Assembly (NCBI GenBank): GCA_015492115.1
Contig: WGFS01000121.1
Location: 1 to 26,453, forward strand
DNA from: Aquificaceae bacterium
GTDB taxonomy: Bacteria; Aquificota; Aquificia; Aquificales; Aquificaceae
Reading direction: 5' to 3'
Length of the DNA stretch: 26,453 nt
Part shown: one piece after another, positions 1 to 7,736 of the stretch
How the letters are laid out: each line of letters begins with the position of its first letter
How positions within the stretch are numbered: the stretch's first letter is position 1
Notes under the pieces: model-generated
The model's database searches: none
What the model was told of the DNA's origin: nothing
Seen by the model: the letters and a program-made list of their open reading frames with translations, nothing else
Program-made: the position numbers and the translations under genes

Positions 1-44
1 AAGTAAACCTTCTACCCAGCTGGAAGTCAAGTCTCGGTGAACGA

Positions 45-74
45 TTGACATCTAAACTCCCCACTACATATTAA
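45..74 (+). promoter_or_regulatory. Putative sigma70-type promoter of the DUF2203 gene
   Basis: A perfect -35 box TTGACA (45-50) is followed after 18 bp by TATTAA (69-74). The predicted transcription start falls at or next to the ATG at 80, so the mRNA would be leaderless. This is the only promoter in the window where I could see a good -35. Positions 1-44 hold nothing I recognise. Confidence 0.55.
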
Positions 75-79
75 AGAGC

Positions 80-481
80 ATGAAGGTTTTTACCTTGGAC
101 GAAGCGAGAGATCTGCTTATAAAGATAAAGCCCATAATTGAAGACATAAACATGAAAAAAGTTGAGCTCTTTGAACATTACTCTCGCCTTGAAGAGGAGG
201 AGGATGAGCTTGAGAAGATGTACTGTCAGACGAAGGTAAAGGAACTTGAAAGCCTTATAAAACAGGGTTTTCTGAGGATAGAAGAACTCGGAGGCGTCAT
301 AAAGGGCGTTGACCCCATACTGGTTGACTTCCTCTCCTACCACGAGGGTAGATACATATGGCTGTGCTGGAGAGAGGACGAAGATACCATAATGTTCTGG
401 CACGAGCTCAACGACGGCTTCGCAGGGAGAAAACCCGTTGACTACCTTGAAGGCTCAGAAAGTTTTTCTGAGTACACGTAG
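80..481 (+). CDS. DUF2203 family protein
   Basis: This 133-residue protein matches the DUF2203 pattern. It has an N-terminal helical, charged region (roughly residues 6-75, predicted coiled coil) and then a conserved C-terminal block with LVDF, GRYIWLCWR, FWHELNDGFAGRKPV at about residues 82-119. The family is widespread in bacteria and has no established function; no catalytic residues are known. It is not secreted and has no membrane segment, so it is probably cytoplasmic. The ATG at 80 lies just behind a promoter, with no separate ribosome binding site. Its last 40 nt overlap, tail to tail, the lytic transglycosylase gene on the other strand. The family call is fairly sure; the role is unknown. 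Confidence 0.85.
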   Translation: MKVFTLDEARDLLIKIKPIIEDINMKKVELFEHYSRLEEEEDELEKMYCQTKVKELESLIKQGFLRIEELGGVIKGVDPILVDFLSYHEGRYIWLCWREDEDTIMFWHELNDGFAGRKPVDYLEGSESFSEYT

Positions 482-2076
482 TAGAACCAGAGAACTCTTC
501 TAACGTACTTTCTCGTCTCGTCGTAGGGGATACTCTCTATAAATAGGTAGTCATCCCCATACCGCTTCCACCCCTTTACCACACCCTGACCCGCGTTGTA
601 AGAGGCGACCGTTCTCACGAGGTCTCCCTTCCAGAAGTCAAGCAGGAACCTCAGATAAGCTGTGCCGAGAGTTATGTTTGTCCCTGGTTCAAGGATATCA
701 TCGTAGTCCATACCGAGCTGGTCAGCCTCCCACCTGGCGGTTCTGTCCATCAACTGCATGAGTCCTTTCGCCTTTGACCTTGAAAGAGCCTTCACATCAA
801 AGAGGCTCTCCTGTCTCATCACAGCGTACACAAGAGCTTTGTCAACCCCAAACCTATCCGAAACCTTCTCAACGAGTGTCCTGAAGGGTGTTGGATAGGC
901 TACGCTTCTGTAAAGGTCTGAGTTGGCTCCAAAAGCCCTTACCGCCAGCTTGAGAGCAAGGTACGGGTCAACCCTCAGGAGTGAAAAGATGTCCTCCGGG
1001 AGGACCTCATCCATGCGATTAAAAGCCTCAAGCCTCATGTAGTGCAGAAAACCGAGCTGGTATATACCCAGCAGTCTCTCTCCGAAGGGCGATATTCCCT
1101 CTGGCGGGTCGTACTCAACCCTATCGCTCACCGGGAGACCGAGAAGCCTCCTGGCGACAACCGAATAGAAGCCGGCGCCTTTGGAAGCTTCCTTCAGATA
1201 GTGTTCAGCGAGATCCTCTATACCGAGCTTCCTGAGCGTTTTGAACTTCCAGAAGTTTGCCCTCGTCCTCTGGATGTTTCCCCTTGCGGATCTTTCAGCC
1301 TCAGAGAACTCCTCGTAGGCAAGCTCATACTCGCCCCTTATATAGTCAATCAATCCAGCGTAAAAGAGGGAGTTAAAACTGAACCCAGACTTCAAGAAAA
1401 ATTTCCTAGCCCTTTCATAATCACCCTTTGCGAAGAGATACCAGGCATATCTGTAGTAGAGAATGTCACTATCCCTTCTCTTCAAAAAAAGCTCAGCATT
1501 CTTTACGTCATCGGTCTTCAGGTAGGACAGGAGAGCGTACACACCAGCCCTGTCGCCCTCGCAGTTTTTAAGCTCCTCCGCACTCTCCGCATACCTTCTG
1601 AGCTTGAAGAGGGCTATGCCCCTGTAAAGGCAGTCCTTTGAGAGCTTCAGGATTTCACTGTAAAGTTTATTTGAGAGAAGTCTCTCGTAAACTCTCCTCC
1701 TCTCCTCCTCGCTCAGTTCAACCTCAGAGATGAATTTAAAAGCGAACTCGGGAAACCTCAGAACGAGCTCCTTCTTGTCAAGATTCAGGGCAGTCCAGAG
1801 CTCTGAAGCTGTTTTTCCGTACTCATCCCTCACGTTGTTCAGGTTTATACCCACTAAAACAAACCTCGCCCTGTCAGCATCTCCTCTGTCCAGAAGGAGT
1901 TTGGCTACCTCCAGCTTCAACTCGTCCTTGAACACAGCGGAAGGGTAATTCTCAAGGAGGAATAGACCGGTCTTGATGTCTCCGGTATCCCTGAACTTTT
2001 TAAGGAGCTTGTACTCAGCAGGGGTCTGCGCAAAAATGAGGGCGAAGGTCAGGAGTATGGGAAGCAGAACTATCAC
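442..2076 (-). CDS. slt: Soluble-type lytic murein transglycosylase (SLT family)
   Basis: The enzyme cleaves the MurNAc-GlcNAc bond of peptidoglycan with formation of 1,6-anhydroMurNAc. The 544-residue protein starts with a signal peptide (hydrophobic residues 2-16, likely cleavage after FA), so it should act in the periplasm. Residues about 20-370 form a long helical, TPR-like region resembling the superhelical U-domain of Slt70. The catalytic SLT domain is at about 400-525, with catalytic Glu423 in RQES, then GLMQLM (438-443) and ASYNAGQG (491-498). The GTG start overlaps the TGA stop of the ymdB-type gene by 4 nt (GTGA), indicating translational coupling at the end of the long minus-strand operon. 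The 3' end overlaps the DUF2203 gene by 40 nt. Length and motif order fit the Slt70 group rather than the shorter MltC/EmtA groups. Confidence 0.88.
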   Translation of the reverse strand: MIVLLPILLTFALIFAQTPAEYKLLKKFRDTGDIKTGLFLLENYPSAVFKDELKLEVAKLLLDRGDADRARFVLVGINLNNVRDEYGKTASELWTALNLDKKELVLRFPEFAFKFISEVELSEEERRRVYERLLSNKLYSEILKLSKDCLYRGIALFKLRRYAESAEELKNCEGDRAGVYALLSYLKTDDVKNAELFLKRRDSDILYYRYAWYLFAKGDYERARKFFLKSGFSFNSLFYAGLIDYIRGEYELAYEEFSEAERSARGNIQRTRANFWKFKTLRKLGIEDLAEHYLKEASKGAGFYSVVARRLLGLPVSDRVEYDPPEGISPFGERLLGIYQLGFLHYMRLEAFNRMDEVLPEDIFSLLRVDPYLALKLAVRAFGANSDLYRSVAYPTPFRTLVEKVSDRFGVDKALVYAVMRQESLFDVKALSRSKAKGLMQLMDRTARWEADQLGMDYDDILEPGTNITLGTAYLRFLLDFWKGDLVRTVASYNAGQGVVKGWKRYGDDYLFIESIPYDETRKYVRRVLWFYYVYSEKLSEPSR

Positions 2077-2852
2077 TCGTACATCTCCCTTATTCTCTCT
2101 ATGCTCCTTGCCTTACCGCTCCTCTCATCTATATCAACACTCACAGCGTTGAAAACTACGGACTCCTTTTCTTCAACCTTGAACTTGCGTGGCAGAGCGT
2201 AGAGGAACCTCTCTATGGGTTCCTTATGGTGCATCCCGATAACCGAGTACCACGCCCCCGTCATTCCCACGTCGCTCACGTAGGCTGTGCCCCCCTTGAG
2301 TATGAACTCGTCAGCGGTGGGAACGTGCGTATGGGTACCGTAAACCAGGGAAGCCCTCCCGTCCGCATATATTCCAAAAGCCCACTTCTCCGAAGTTACC
2401 TCGGCGTGGAAGTCCACGAGAACCACCCTGGTCTCAGAGGAAACTTCCTCGTAGAGCTCATCAAATCTGGCAAAGGGGTTGTCCAGGTTTGGCTCAAGGA
2501 ATACCCTTCCCATTAGGTTTATCACGGAGAACTTAGCCCCGTTTTTTTCATACACACCGTACCCTTTACCCGGCACACCCTTCGGGTAGTTCGCAGGTCT
2601 GAGGAGGTCTTCAACCTTGTCTATGAACTCGTAAACCTCCTTCTTATCCCATATGTGATTTCCAGAGGTGAAGACGTCTATTCCGAAAGACTTCAGCTCA
2701 TCATAGACCTTCCGTGTTATACCGAAGCCCCCCGCGGAGTTCTCCACGTTGGCTACAACGACATCAAAGTCTCCTCGCCTTTCATTCAGGAACCTCTGGA
2801 CAGCCCTTCTCCCCGGTCTGCCCACTATGTCGCCTATTATCAGGAACCTCAT
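2073..2852 (-). CDS. ymdB: YmdB-type calcineurin-like metallophosphoesterase (TIGR00282 family)
   Basis: This 259-residue protein has the length and motif set of the YmdB family, dinuclear-metal phosphodiesterases that hydrolyse 2',3'-cyclic nucleotides (cAMP in some members). Visible metal ligands are Asp8 in IGDIVG, Glu37-Asn38 in VENSAGG, Asn65-His66 in SGNHIWD, His149 in DFHAE, and His174/His176 in GTHTH. In Bacillus subtilis ymdB lies directly behind the RNase Y gene; here the two are separated only by a tRNA-Leu gene, so the association is conserved. The ATG is 10 nt from the tRNA 3' end, and only a weak AAGG sits against it, so the leader left after tRNA release would be very short. 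It is cytoplasmic. The family call is secure; the in vivo substrate is not known. Confidence 0.9.
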   Translation of the reverse strand: MRFLIIGDIVGRPGRRAVQRFLNERRGDFDVVVANVENSAGGFGITRKVYDELKSFGIDVFTSGNHIWDKKEVYEFIDKVEDLLRPANYPKGVPGKGYGVYEKNGAKFSVINLMGRVFLEPNLDNPFARFDELYEEVSSETRVVLVDFHAEVTSEKWAFGIYADGRASLVYGTHTHVPTADEFILKGGTAYVSDVGMTGAWYSVIGMHHKEPIERFLYALPRKFKVEEKESVVFNAVSVDIDERSGKARSIERIREMYE

Positions 2853-2862
2853 CCTTGTTTTA

Positions 2863-2949
2863 TGGTGCGGGTGGAGGGAGTCGAACCCTCACGCCCTTGC
2901 GGGCACCGGATCCTGAGTCCGGCGCGTCTGCCAGTTCCGCCACACCCGC
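2863..2949 (-). tRNA. tRNA-Leu (anticodon CAG)
   Basis: The minus strand reads as an 87-nt class II tRNA with a 7-bp acceptor stem (GCGGGTG with CACCCGC), discriminator A and encoded CCA. The anticodon stem CCGGA/TCCGG closes the loop CTCAGGA, giving anticodon CAG for CUG codons. A long variable arm (GCCCGCAAGGGCG) and a T arm with TTCGACT are present. It sits inside an operon, 12 nt after rny and 10 nt before ymdB, so it must be cut out of a longer transcript. Confidence 0.96.
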
Positions 2950-2961
2950 GCTAATAATTAA

Positions 2962-4608
2962 TTATTTAGCATATTCTACGTGCCTCAGCTCTCTGATCAC
3001 AACCACCTTTATCTGACCGGGGTAGTCCATCTCCTCCTCTATCTTCTTGGCTATGTCCCTTGAGAGCATGTAAGCTTCCTCGTCCGATATCTCCTCAGGG
3101 TTGACTATGACCCTTACCTCCCTTCCAGCCTGAACCGCGTAAGCGTTGGCAACCCCTTTGAAGGACTTTACGATCTCTTCAAGCTTTTCAAGTCTCTTCA
3201 GGTACGCCTCAAGGGTTTCCCTTCTTGCACCCGGCCTCGCCGCAGATAATGCGTCCGCGGCGCACACCAGGGCTACCTCCGGGTACCTGACAGGTTCCTC
3301 CTCGTGGTGAGCCTTTATGGCGTTTATAACCGCGTCGGGTTCTCCGTACTTCTTGCAGAGCTCAACACCTATGTCCGTGTGGGAGCCCCCAAGCTCGTGG
3401 GATACCGCCTTGCCTATATCGTGGAGAAGCCCAGCCCTCTTGGCAAGCTTCGCATCTAATCCGAGCTCTTCCGCCATAAGCCCTGACAGGTAGGCAACCT
3501 CTTTGGAGTGGAGAAGGACGTTCTGGGAGTAACTTGTCCTGAAGTAGAGCTTGCCTATGTAGTAGTAGAGTCCCGGATTTATATCGTGAAGACCCAGCTC
3601 AAAGGCGGTCTCCTCACCCATCTTCCTTATCTTCTCGTCCATCTCTTTCTTGACCTCGTCCACTATCTCCTCTATCCTTGCGGGATGTATTCTCCCGTCC
3701 TCTATAAGCCTTTCCAGCGCCTCTTTGGCTATCTCCCTTCTGAGTGGGTCAAAGGAGGATATGGTTACCACGTCAGGTGTGTCGTCTATTATGAGGTCAA
3801 CGCCTGTGAGTAGTTCAAAGGTTCTTATGTTCCTACCCTCTCTCCCTATTATCCTTCCCTTGAACTCGTTGCTGGGAAGCTCAACGGACGTCGTCGTGTA
3901 GTTTATGGCTATCTGGGGAGAGACCCTCTGGACAGCGGTTGTAACTATCCTCTTTGCCTCCAGCTCAGCCTTCTCCTTAGCCTCCTCCTCAATCCTCTTC
4001 ATAAGCTTGACCGCCTCAAGCCTGCTCTCTTCCTCCACCCTCCTGAGGAGTTCTTCCTTAGCCTCCTCAACTGTCATGGACGCTATGCGCTGAAGCTCCA
4101 AGGTCTCCTGCTCTTTCAGCTTCTTTATCTCCTCCTGCTCCCTCAGGAGCTTCTCCTCAAGCTCAAGTATCTCCTTCCTTCTCGCCTCTACCTGCCTCTC
4201 AAACTCCCTTACCTCTCTTTCACGCCTGTATATATCTTCTTCTCTTCTCTCTATGGTCTCCCACTTTCTCTCAAGCTGTTTCTCCTTAGAGAGGAGGTTT
4301 TCTTCAAGCTCCTTAAGTTCTCCCTTCTTTTCCTCAAACTCCTTCCTGAGTCTCTCCGCCTCACTCTGAGCCTGCTCAATTATCCTCTGAGCTTTCTCGT
4401 CAGCCTCCTTAAGGATAGATTCTGCCTTTTCTTGAGCTTCCCTCACGAGCCTGAGAGCTTCTTCTTCGGCTCTCCTTGCCTCCTTTTCAAGATCCACAAC
4501 AGCAGGCTGTGGCTGGGGAGCCTCCTTCCTACCCTTTAGGACGAAGAGTACGACCACACCCCCTATCAGAACTCCTACCAGTATTCCAACGAGAGCCATA
4601 GGTTCCAT
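2962..4608 (-). CDS. rny: Ribonuclease Y
   Basis: RNase Y is a membrane-anchored endoribonuclease that starts mRNA decay and processes some RNAs. The 548-residue protein has the full family layout: an N-terminal membrane segment (about residues 4-24), a long charged coiled coil (about 38-225), a KH RNA-binding domain with GRIIGREGRN at 251-260, and an HD domain with the metal-binding His396-Asp397 in LLHDIGK. A perfect AGGAGG lies 7 nt before the ATG, which decides the start. The gene begins 1 nt after the cyclo-ligase stop and is followed 12 nt later by tRNA-Leu. Its own transcript carries a tRNA and a 6S-like RNA, which makes it a plausible processor of that transcript (inference). Confidence 0.96.
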   Translation of the reverse strand: MEPMALVGILVGVLIGGVVVLFVLKGRKEAPQPQPAVVDLEKEARRAEEEALRLVREAQEKAESILKEADEKAQRIIEQAQSEAERLRKEFEEKKGELKELEENLLSKEKQLERKWETIERREEDIYRREREVREFERQVEARRKEILELEEKLLREQEEIKKLKEQETLELQRIASMTVEEAKEELLRRVEEESRLEAVKLMKRIEEEAKEKAELEAKRIVTTAVQRVSPQIAINYTTTSVELPSNEFKGRIIGREGRNIRTFELLTGVDLIIDDTPDVVTISSFDPLRREIAKEALERLIEDGRIHPARIEEIVDEVKKEMDEKIRKMGEETAFELGLHDINPGLYYYIGKLYFRTSYSQNVLLHSKEVAYLSGLMAEELGLDAKLAKRAGLLHDIGKAVSHELGGSHTDIGVELCKKYGEPDAVINAIKAHHEEEPVRYPEVALVCAADALSAARPGARRETLEAYLKRLEKLEEIVKSFKGVANAYAVQAGREVRVIVNPEEISDEEAYMLSRDIAKKIEEEMDYPGQIKVVVIRELRHVEYAK

Positions 4609-4609
4609 C

Positions 4610-5167
4610 TCAGTACCTCCTTATCACTCCTTTTTCCGTAACGACCATATCTACAGGCACGTCCCAGCTATCCCTCGGGACGACATCAAGCACCTGAAAG
4701 GAGTAAGCGACCCCTACCTTTGGAGCTCTTACTCTTTCCAGGAGCCTATCGTAGTAACCCCTACCAAAACCTATCCTGTAGCCTTCCCTATCAAAGACCA
4801 CCCCAGGTACAACAGCGAGCTCCACACTCTCAGGGTCTGTTATAACCCCGCTGTCTGGCTCAGGGATGTTAAAAGTACCGTTCTTTAGGCAGGAGATCTC
4901 TCTTGCCTCAACAAGCTCCAGACTTTCTCCTTTCACTCTGGGCAGTATGAGAGACCTTCCTTCATCTATCAGCTCCACAAACAGTGGCGTAAGGTCAGGT
5001 TCCCCCTTTACAGAGCAGTAAAGGAGAATTCTTTTTGCCCTTCTATACTCGGGCAGAGACTTTAATAGATCACGTATCCTTGAATCGTACTCCTCTTTTC
5101 TCTCTGAGGGCAGAGAGAGTCTCCTATTTAAGAGCTCTCTCCTTATATCTCTCTTGGTTACTGTCAA
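4610..5167 (-). CDS. ygfA: 5-formyltetrahydrofolate cyclo-ligase (MTHFS)
   Basis: The enzyme converts 5-formyl-THF to 5,10-methenyl-THF with ATP, returning it to one-carbon metabolism in the cytoplasm. The protein has the N-terminal TKRDIRRELL stretch, a central GEPDL segment, and the signature GFGRGYYDRLL followed by VGVAYSFQV near the C-terminus; about 185 residues is normal for the family. The reading frame is open to a GTG at 5179, but the only good ribosome binding site (AGGAGG) directly touches that GTG. I therefore prefer the TTG at 5167, 11 nt downstream of AGGAGG. The Shine-Dalgarno is itself in a 7-bp hairpin (5179-5196). A 6S-like RNA lies immediately upstream, as in E. coli, where 6S RNA and ygfA are co-transcribed. 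The next gene, rny, starts 1 nt after the stop. Confidence 0.92.
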   Translation of the reverse strand: MTVTKRDIRRELLNRRLSLPSERKEEYDSRIRDLLKSLPEYRRAKRILLYCSVKGEPDLTPLFVELIDEGRSLILPRVKGESLELVEAREISCLKNGTFNIPEPDSGVITDPESVELAVVPGVVFDREGYRIGFGRGYYDRLLERVRAPKVGVAYSFQVLDVVPRDSWDVPVDMVVTEKGVIRRY

Positions 5168-5178
5168 TTCTTCTTCCA

Positions 5179-5196
5179 CCTCCTGTTTCCAGGAGG
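5179..5196 (-). promoter_or_regulatory. Hairpin sequestering the Shine-Dalgarno of the cyclo-ligase gene
   Basis: On the minus strand CCTCCTG and CAGGAGG form a perfect 7-bp stem closed by a GAAA tetraloop. The 3' arm contains the whole AGGAGG used by the cyclo-ligase start. No U-run follows, so it is not a standard terminator. It could act as a translational switch or RNA thermometer, or as the 3' boundary of the upstream RNA; which of these is inference. Confidence 0.6.
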
Positions 5197-5215
5197 GGAA
5201 GGCAAGAGGTGTTAA

Positions 5216-5374
5216 GACCCGCCCTGCCGTGACCTCCAGAGATACCGGTGGGCCTCTTACCTTGAGGTGGGTACCCTCTCGGAGAGCCCTGATGGACCCT
5301 TCCGAAGGCGGGTTCCCTTACAGCCCACTTGTAGGCCCCAATGATGATCCCTGGGCCACGCACAGGGCAGGAGG
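5216..5374 (-). ncRNA. ssrS: 6S RNA candidate (RNA polymerase regulator)
   Basis: Between pheT and the cyclo-ligase gene lies a roughly 160-nt gap that folds into a long rod. The ends form a closing stem of about 14 bp with one bulge (5371-5357 pairing with 5218-5231, core GCCCUG with CAGGGC, then CGUG with CACG). Next comes a large unpaired or weakly paired central region, then an inner stem GUGGGCU (5328-5322) with GGCCCAC (5254-5248) and GC-rich terminal hairpins. This closing stem, central bubble and terminal stem design is that of 6S RNA, which mimics an open promoter and binds housekeeping RNA polymerase. Placement just upstream of ygfA matches 6S genes in many proteobacteria, and A. 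aeolicus is known to have a 6S RNA of similar size. Exact ends are estimates. Confidence 0.72.
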
Positions 5375-5378
5375 CTTT

Positions 5379-7697
5379 TTATCTGATCTCAACTCCCAGC
5401 GTTTCTCTCAACCTCCTGACCACCTTTTCAACCAGGGCATTTACCTCTTCACCCGAGAGGCTTCCTTTCACACTCCTGAAAGTAATCCTAACACCTACAC
5501 TCTTCTTGCCTTCCCCTACCTTTTCACCTGCATAAACATCAAACACCATGACATCTTCCACCTTCTCAGCAAGCTGAGATTTAATCTCATTTAATAATTT
5601 ACTCACCGAGATGTTTTTGTCCACAACAAAGGCTAAGTCCCTGATAACAGGGGGGAATTTTGACACAACCCTGTAGTGGGGCTGGGAGGAGCTGGTCAGA
5701 GGTCCCAGTCTCAGCTCGCACAGGAAGGGTTCACCTCTGAGCTCTAACCTCTGGCTGAGTTCAGGATGTAGTTTTCCCACGAAGCCAGCGTACTCGCCTT
5801 TGATGTATATACGGGACTGAACGTGGGGATGGAGGAAGCTGAACTCTGAGGGGAGCAGTTCAGGTTTTAACTTCCTGAGATCAAACAGTCCCTGGACTAT
5901 ACCGAGCAGTCTGTAGGCATCCCATACTTCCCCCGGGTATGAGTTGACGTAGCCCTTTACGAGTATCCCAACCCTGTTCTCCTCCCCCTCTTCAAAAAAG
6001 ACCTTTCCGAGCTCAAATATGGCGAGGTCGTAGTTGTAATGATTCTCGTTGAACTTGGCGGTTCTAAGGAGGGAAGGGATGAGGGAGCTCCTCATGAACC
6101 TATGGGTCGGAACGAGGGGGTTGAGTATCTCTACCCTGGGTTTATCAATACCCAGTAGGTCGTAGAGACCCTCCTCCTCGTAAGATATGTTTATAACTTC
6201 ACTCAGACCTTTATCGCGCAGGTACTTCTTGACCTCAATTTCCGTATCGCTCCAGAGCCTCCCCACCGAGGGAAGCTGAAGCGTTTCCGAGGCGTAGTGG
6301 TCGTACCCCTGAACCCTCATCAGCTCCTCTACTATGTCCACGTCCCTGCTCAGGTCAAAGCTTCTGTGAGAGGGGACAAGAACCTCTATCCCACATCTCT
6401 TTATCTCGTGGGGTATCTCCAGGGCGGTAAGTATCTCACTCGCCTTATCGTTCTTGTAACTCTCTCCAGCATACTTGATGAACTTTCCCATTGAAAGAAA
6501 TATCCTCTTGGGCTCATACTTCTGCGGATATACGTCCTTCACCGCCTCAACTTCTCCACCTGCGGTTCTCTGGATCAACTCAACCGCTATGTCCTGCGCC
6601 CTGTCAACCCTCTCAATGTCAACGTTCCTCTCAAACCTGTAACTGCTGTCCGTCTGCAGACCGAGCTTCTTTGAAGCCTTCCTGATCCTTGTTGGCTCAA
6701 AGTAGGCTGACTCAAGGAGTATGTTCTCTGTATCTTCGGTCACACCCGTTTCCAGACCCCCCATTATCCCCGCGATAGCCACGGGTTTCTCATGGTCAGC
6801 TATAACGAGAACCTCCGGGTCAAGCTCCCTCTCCTCCTTGTCCAGCGTGACTATCCTCTCTCCCTCTCTCGCACTCCTGACGACTATTCCGCCCTCAAGC
6901 CTGTCAAGGTCAAAGGCGTGCAGAGGCTGACCCTCCTGGAGAAGGATGTAATTGGTCACGTCAACAACGTTGTTTATGCTCCTGAGACCACACTGCCAGA
7001 GCCTCCTCCTAAGCTCAAGGGGTGAGTCCCCAACCTTCACTCCCCTTATGACAACACCCCTGTACCTCTTGCAGTCCCTGTCCTCAATGGATATTGATAG
7101 TTCTCCGAGTTCTTTGAGCACAGGTGCGGAAACTTCCTTCTTCCTCAGACCGAAGAGGGCACTCAGCTCCCTTGCAAGACCCCTAACGCTGAGAACGTCT
7201 CCCCTGTTTGGTGTTATATCAAGCTCTATGAGCTTCTCTCCAAAGCCCAGCTGTTCCCCCGCATCTGTGCCCGGTTTTATATCCTCTCTGAACCTGAGAA
7301 CTCCCTCACTCTGCTCCTCAAGACCGAGCTCCTGAGCGGACAGGAGCATTCCCTCGGATAGGATGCCGTCAAACTCCCTCTTAGTTATGCATCTGTCTCC
7401 AACCTTTGAGTTGGGAAGTGCGACGATAACCACGTCTCCCTCAGACAGGTTAAGGTCTGCGGTTACAAGGTTTATATGAACCTCTTTCCCCACCTCCACC
7501 TTCAGAACCAGAAGGTTTTTTCTTCTTGGATGGGGAGAAGCACTAAGAACCCTTCCGAAGACAACGCCATCAAGCCAGATACCGAATTTTTCAACAACAG
7601 CCTCAACACTGCGGAGGGAAAGCCTGTCCGCAACATCTTCAGGGGTAAGTTCGCCAAGCTCAAGAAACTCGGAAAGCCACGAGAAGGGGACACGCAT
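5379..7697 (-). CDS. pheT: Phenylalanine--tRNA ligase beta subunit
   Basis: This is the beta subunit of the alpha2-beta2 PheRS that charges tRNA-Phe in the cytoplasm. The 772-residue length is normal. Domains in order are: an N-terminal segment MRVPFSWLSEF; the EMAP/OB tRNA-binding domain (about 40-150); the B3/B4 editing domain (about 205-370, with GVVIRGVKV and ITPNRGD just before it); the B5 domain (about 395-470); the catalytic-like core (about 475-670); and the anticodon-binding FDX-ACB domain at the C-terminus (about 680-772, KFPPVIRDLAFVV). The pheS partner is not in the window, so the two genes are split, which is common in Aquificales. A TAAAAT box 9 nt before the ATG suggests it starts its own, nearly leaderless transcript. 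Its stop lies about 5 nt before the 6S-like RNA. Confidence 0.97.
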   Translation of the reverse strand: MRVPFSWLSEFLELGELTPEDVADRLSLRSVEAVVEKFGIWLDGVVFGRVLSASPHPRRKNLLVLKVEVGKEVHINLVTADLNLSEGDVVIVALPNSKVGDRCITKREFDGILSEGMLLSAQELGLEEQSEGVLRFREDIKPGTDAGEQLGFGEKLIELDITPNRGDVLSVRGLARELSALFGLRKKEVSAPVLKELGELSISIEDRDCKRYRGVVIRGVKVGDSPLELRRRLWQCGLRSINNVVDVTNYILLQEGQPLHAFDLDRLEGGIVVRSAREGERIVTLDKEERELDPEVLVIADHEKPVAIAGIMGGLETGVTEDTENILLESAYFEPTRIRKASKKLGLQTDSSYRFERNVDIERVDRAQDIAVELIQRTAGGEVEAVKDVYPQKYEPKRIFLSMGKFIKYAGESYKNDKASEILTALEIPHEIKRCGIEVLVPSHRSFDLSRDVDIVEELMRVQGYDHYASETLQLPSVGRLWSDTEIEVKKYLRDKGLSEVINISYEEEGLYDLLGIDKPRVEILNPLVPTHRFMRSSLIPSLLRTAKFNENHYNYDLAIFELGKVFFEEGEENRVGILVKGYVNSYPGEVWDAYRLLGIVQGLFDLRKLKPELLPSEFSFLHPHVQSRIYIKGEYAGFVGKLHPELSQRLELRGEPFLCELRLGPLTSSSQPHYRVVSKFPPVIRDLAFVVDKNISVSKLLNEIKSQLAEKVEDVMVFDVYAGEKVGEGKKSVGVRITFRSVKGSLSGEEVNALVEKVVRRLRETLGVEIR

Positions 7698-7706
7698 GGT
7701 TCTGTT

Positions 7707-7712
7707 ATTTTA
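7707..7712 (-). promoter_or_regulatory. -10-like element of pheT
   Basis: TAAAAT lies 9 nt upstream of the pheT ATG, within the 39-nt gap after tauE. A start 6-7 nt downstream would leave about 2-3 nt of leader. No convincing -35 or Shine-Dalgarno was seen. Confidence 0.4.
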
Positions 7713-7736
7713 GCAGAGGAGTCATGCAAGCTCCTC

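Noticed and set aside
1042..1641. A 199-codon open frame on the plus strand inside slt.
   Set aside because: No recognisable domain or start signal; the minus-strand frame has a complete SLT enzyme.
5179..5196. Intrinsic terminator after the 6S-like RNA.
   Set aside because: The hairpin has no U-run after it and carries the next gene's Shine-Dalgarno in its 3' arm.
5216..5374. SRP RNA, RNase P RNA or tmRNA as the identity of the structured gap.
   Set aside because: The SRP domain IV motif (GGTCAGG...GGAAGCAGCC type), the RNase P core sequences and a tRNA-like end with CCA are all absent; the rod with a central bubble and the ygfA neighbour fit 6S better.
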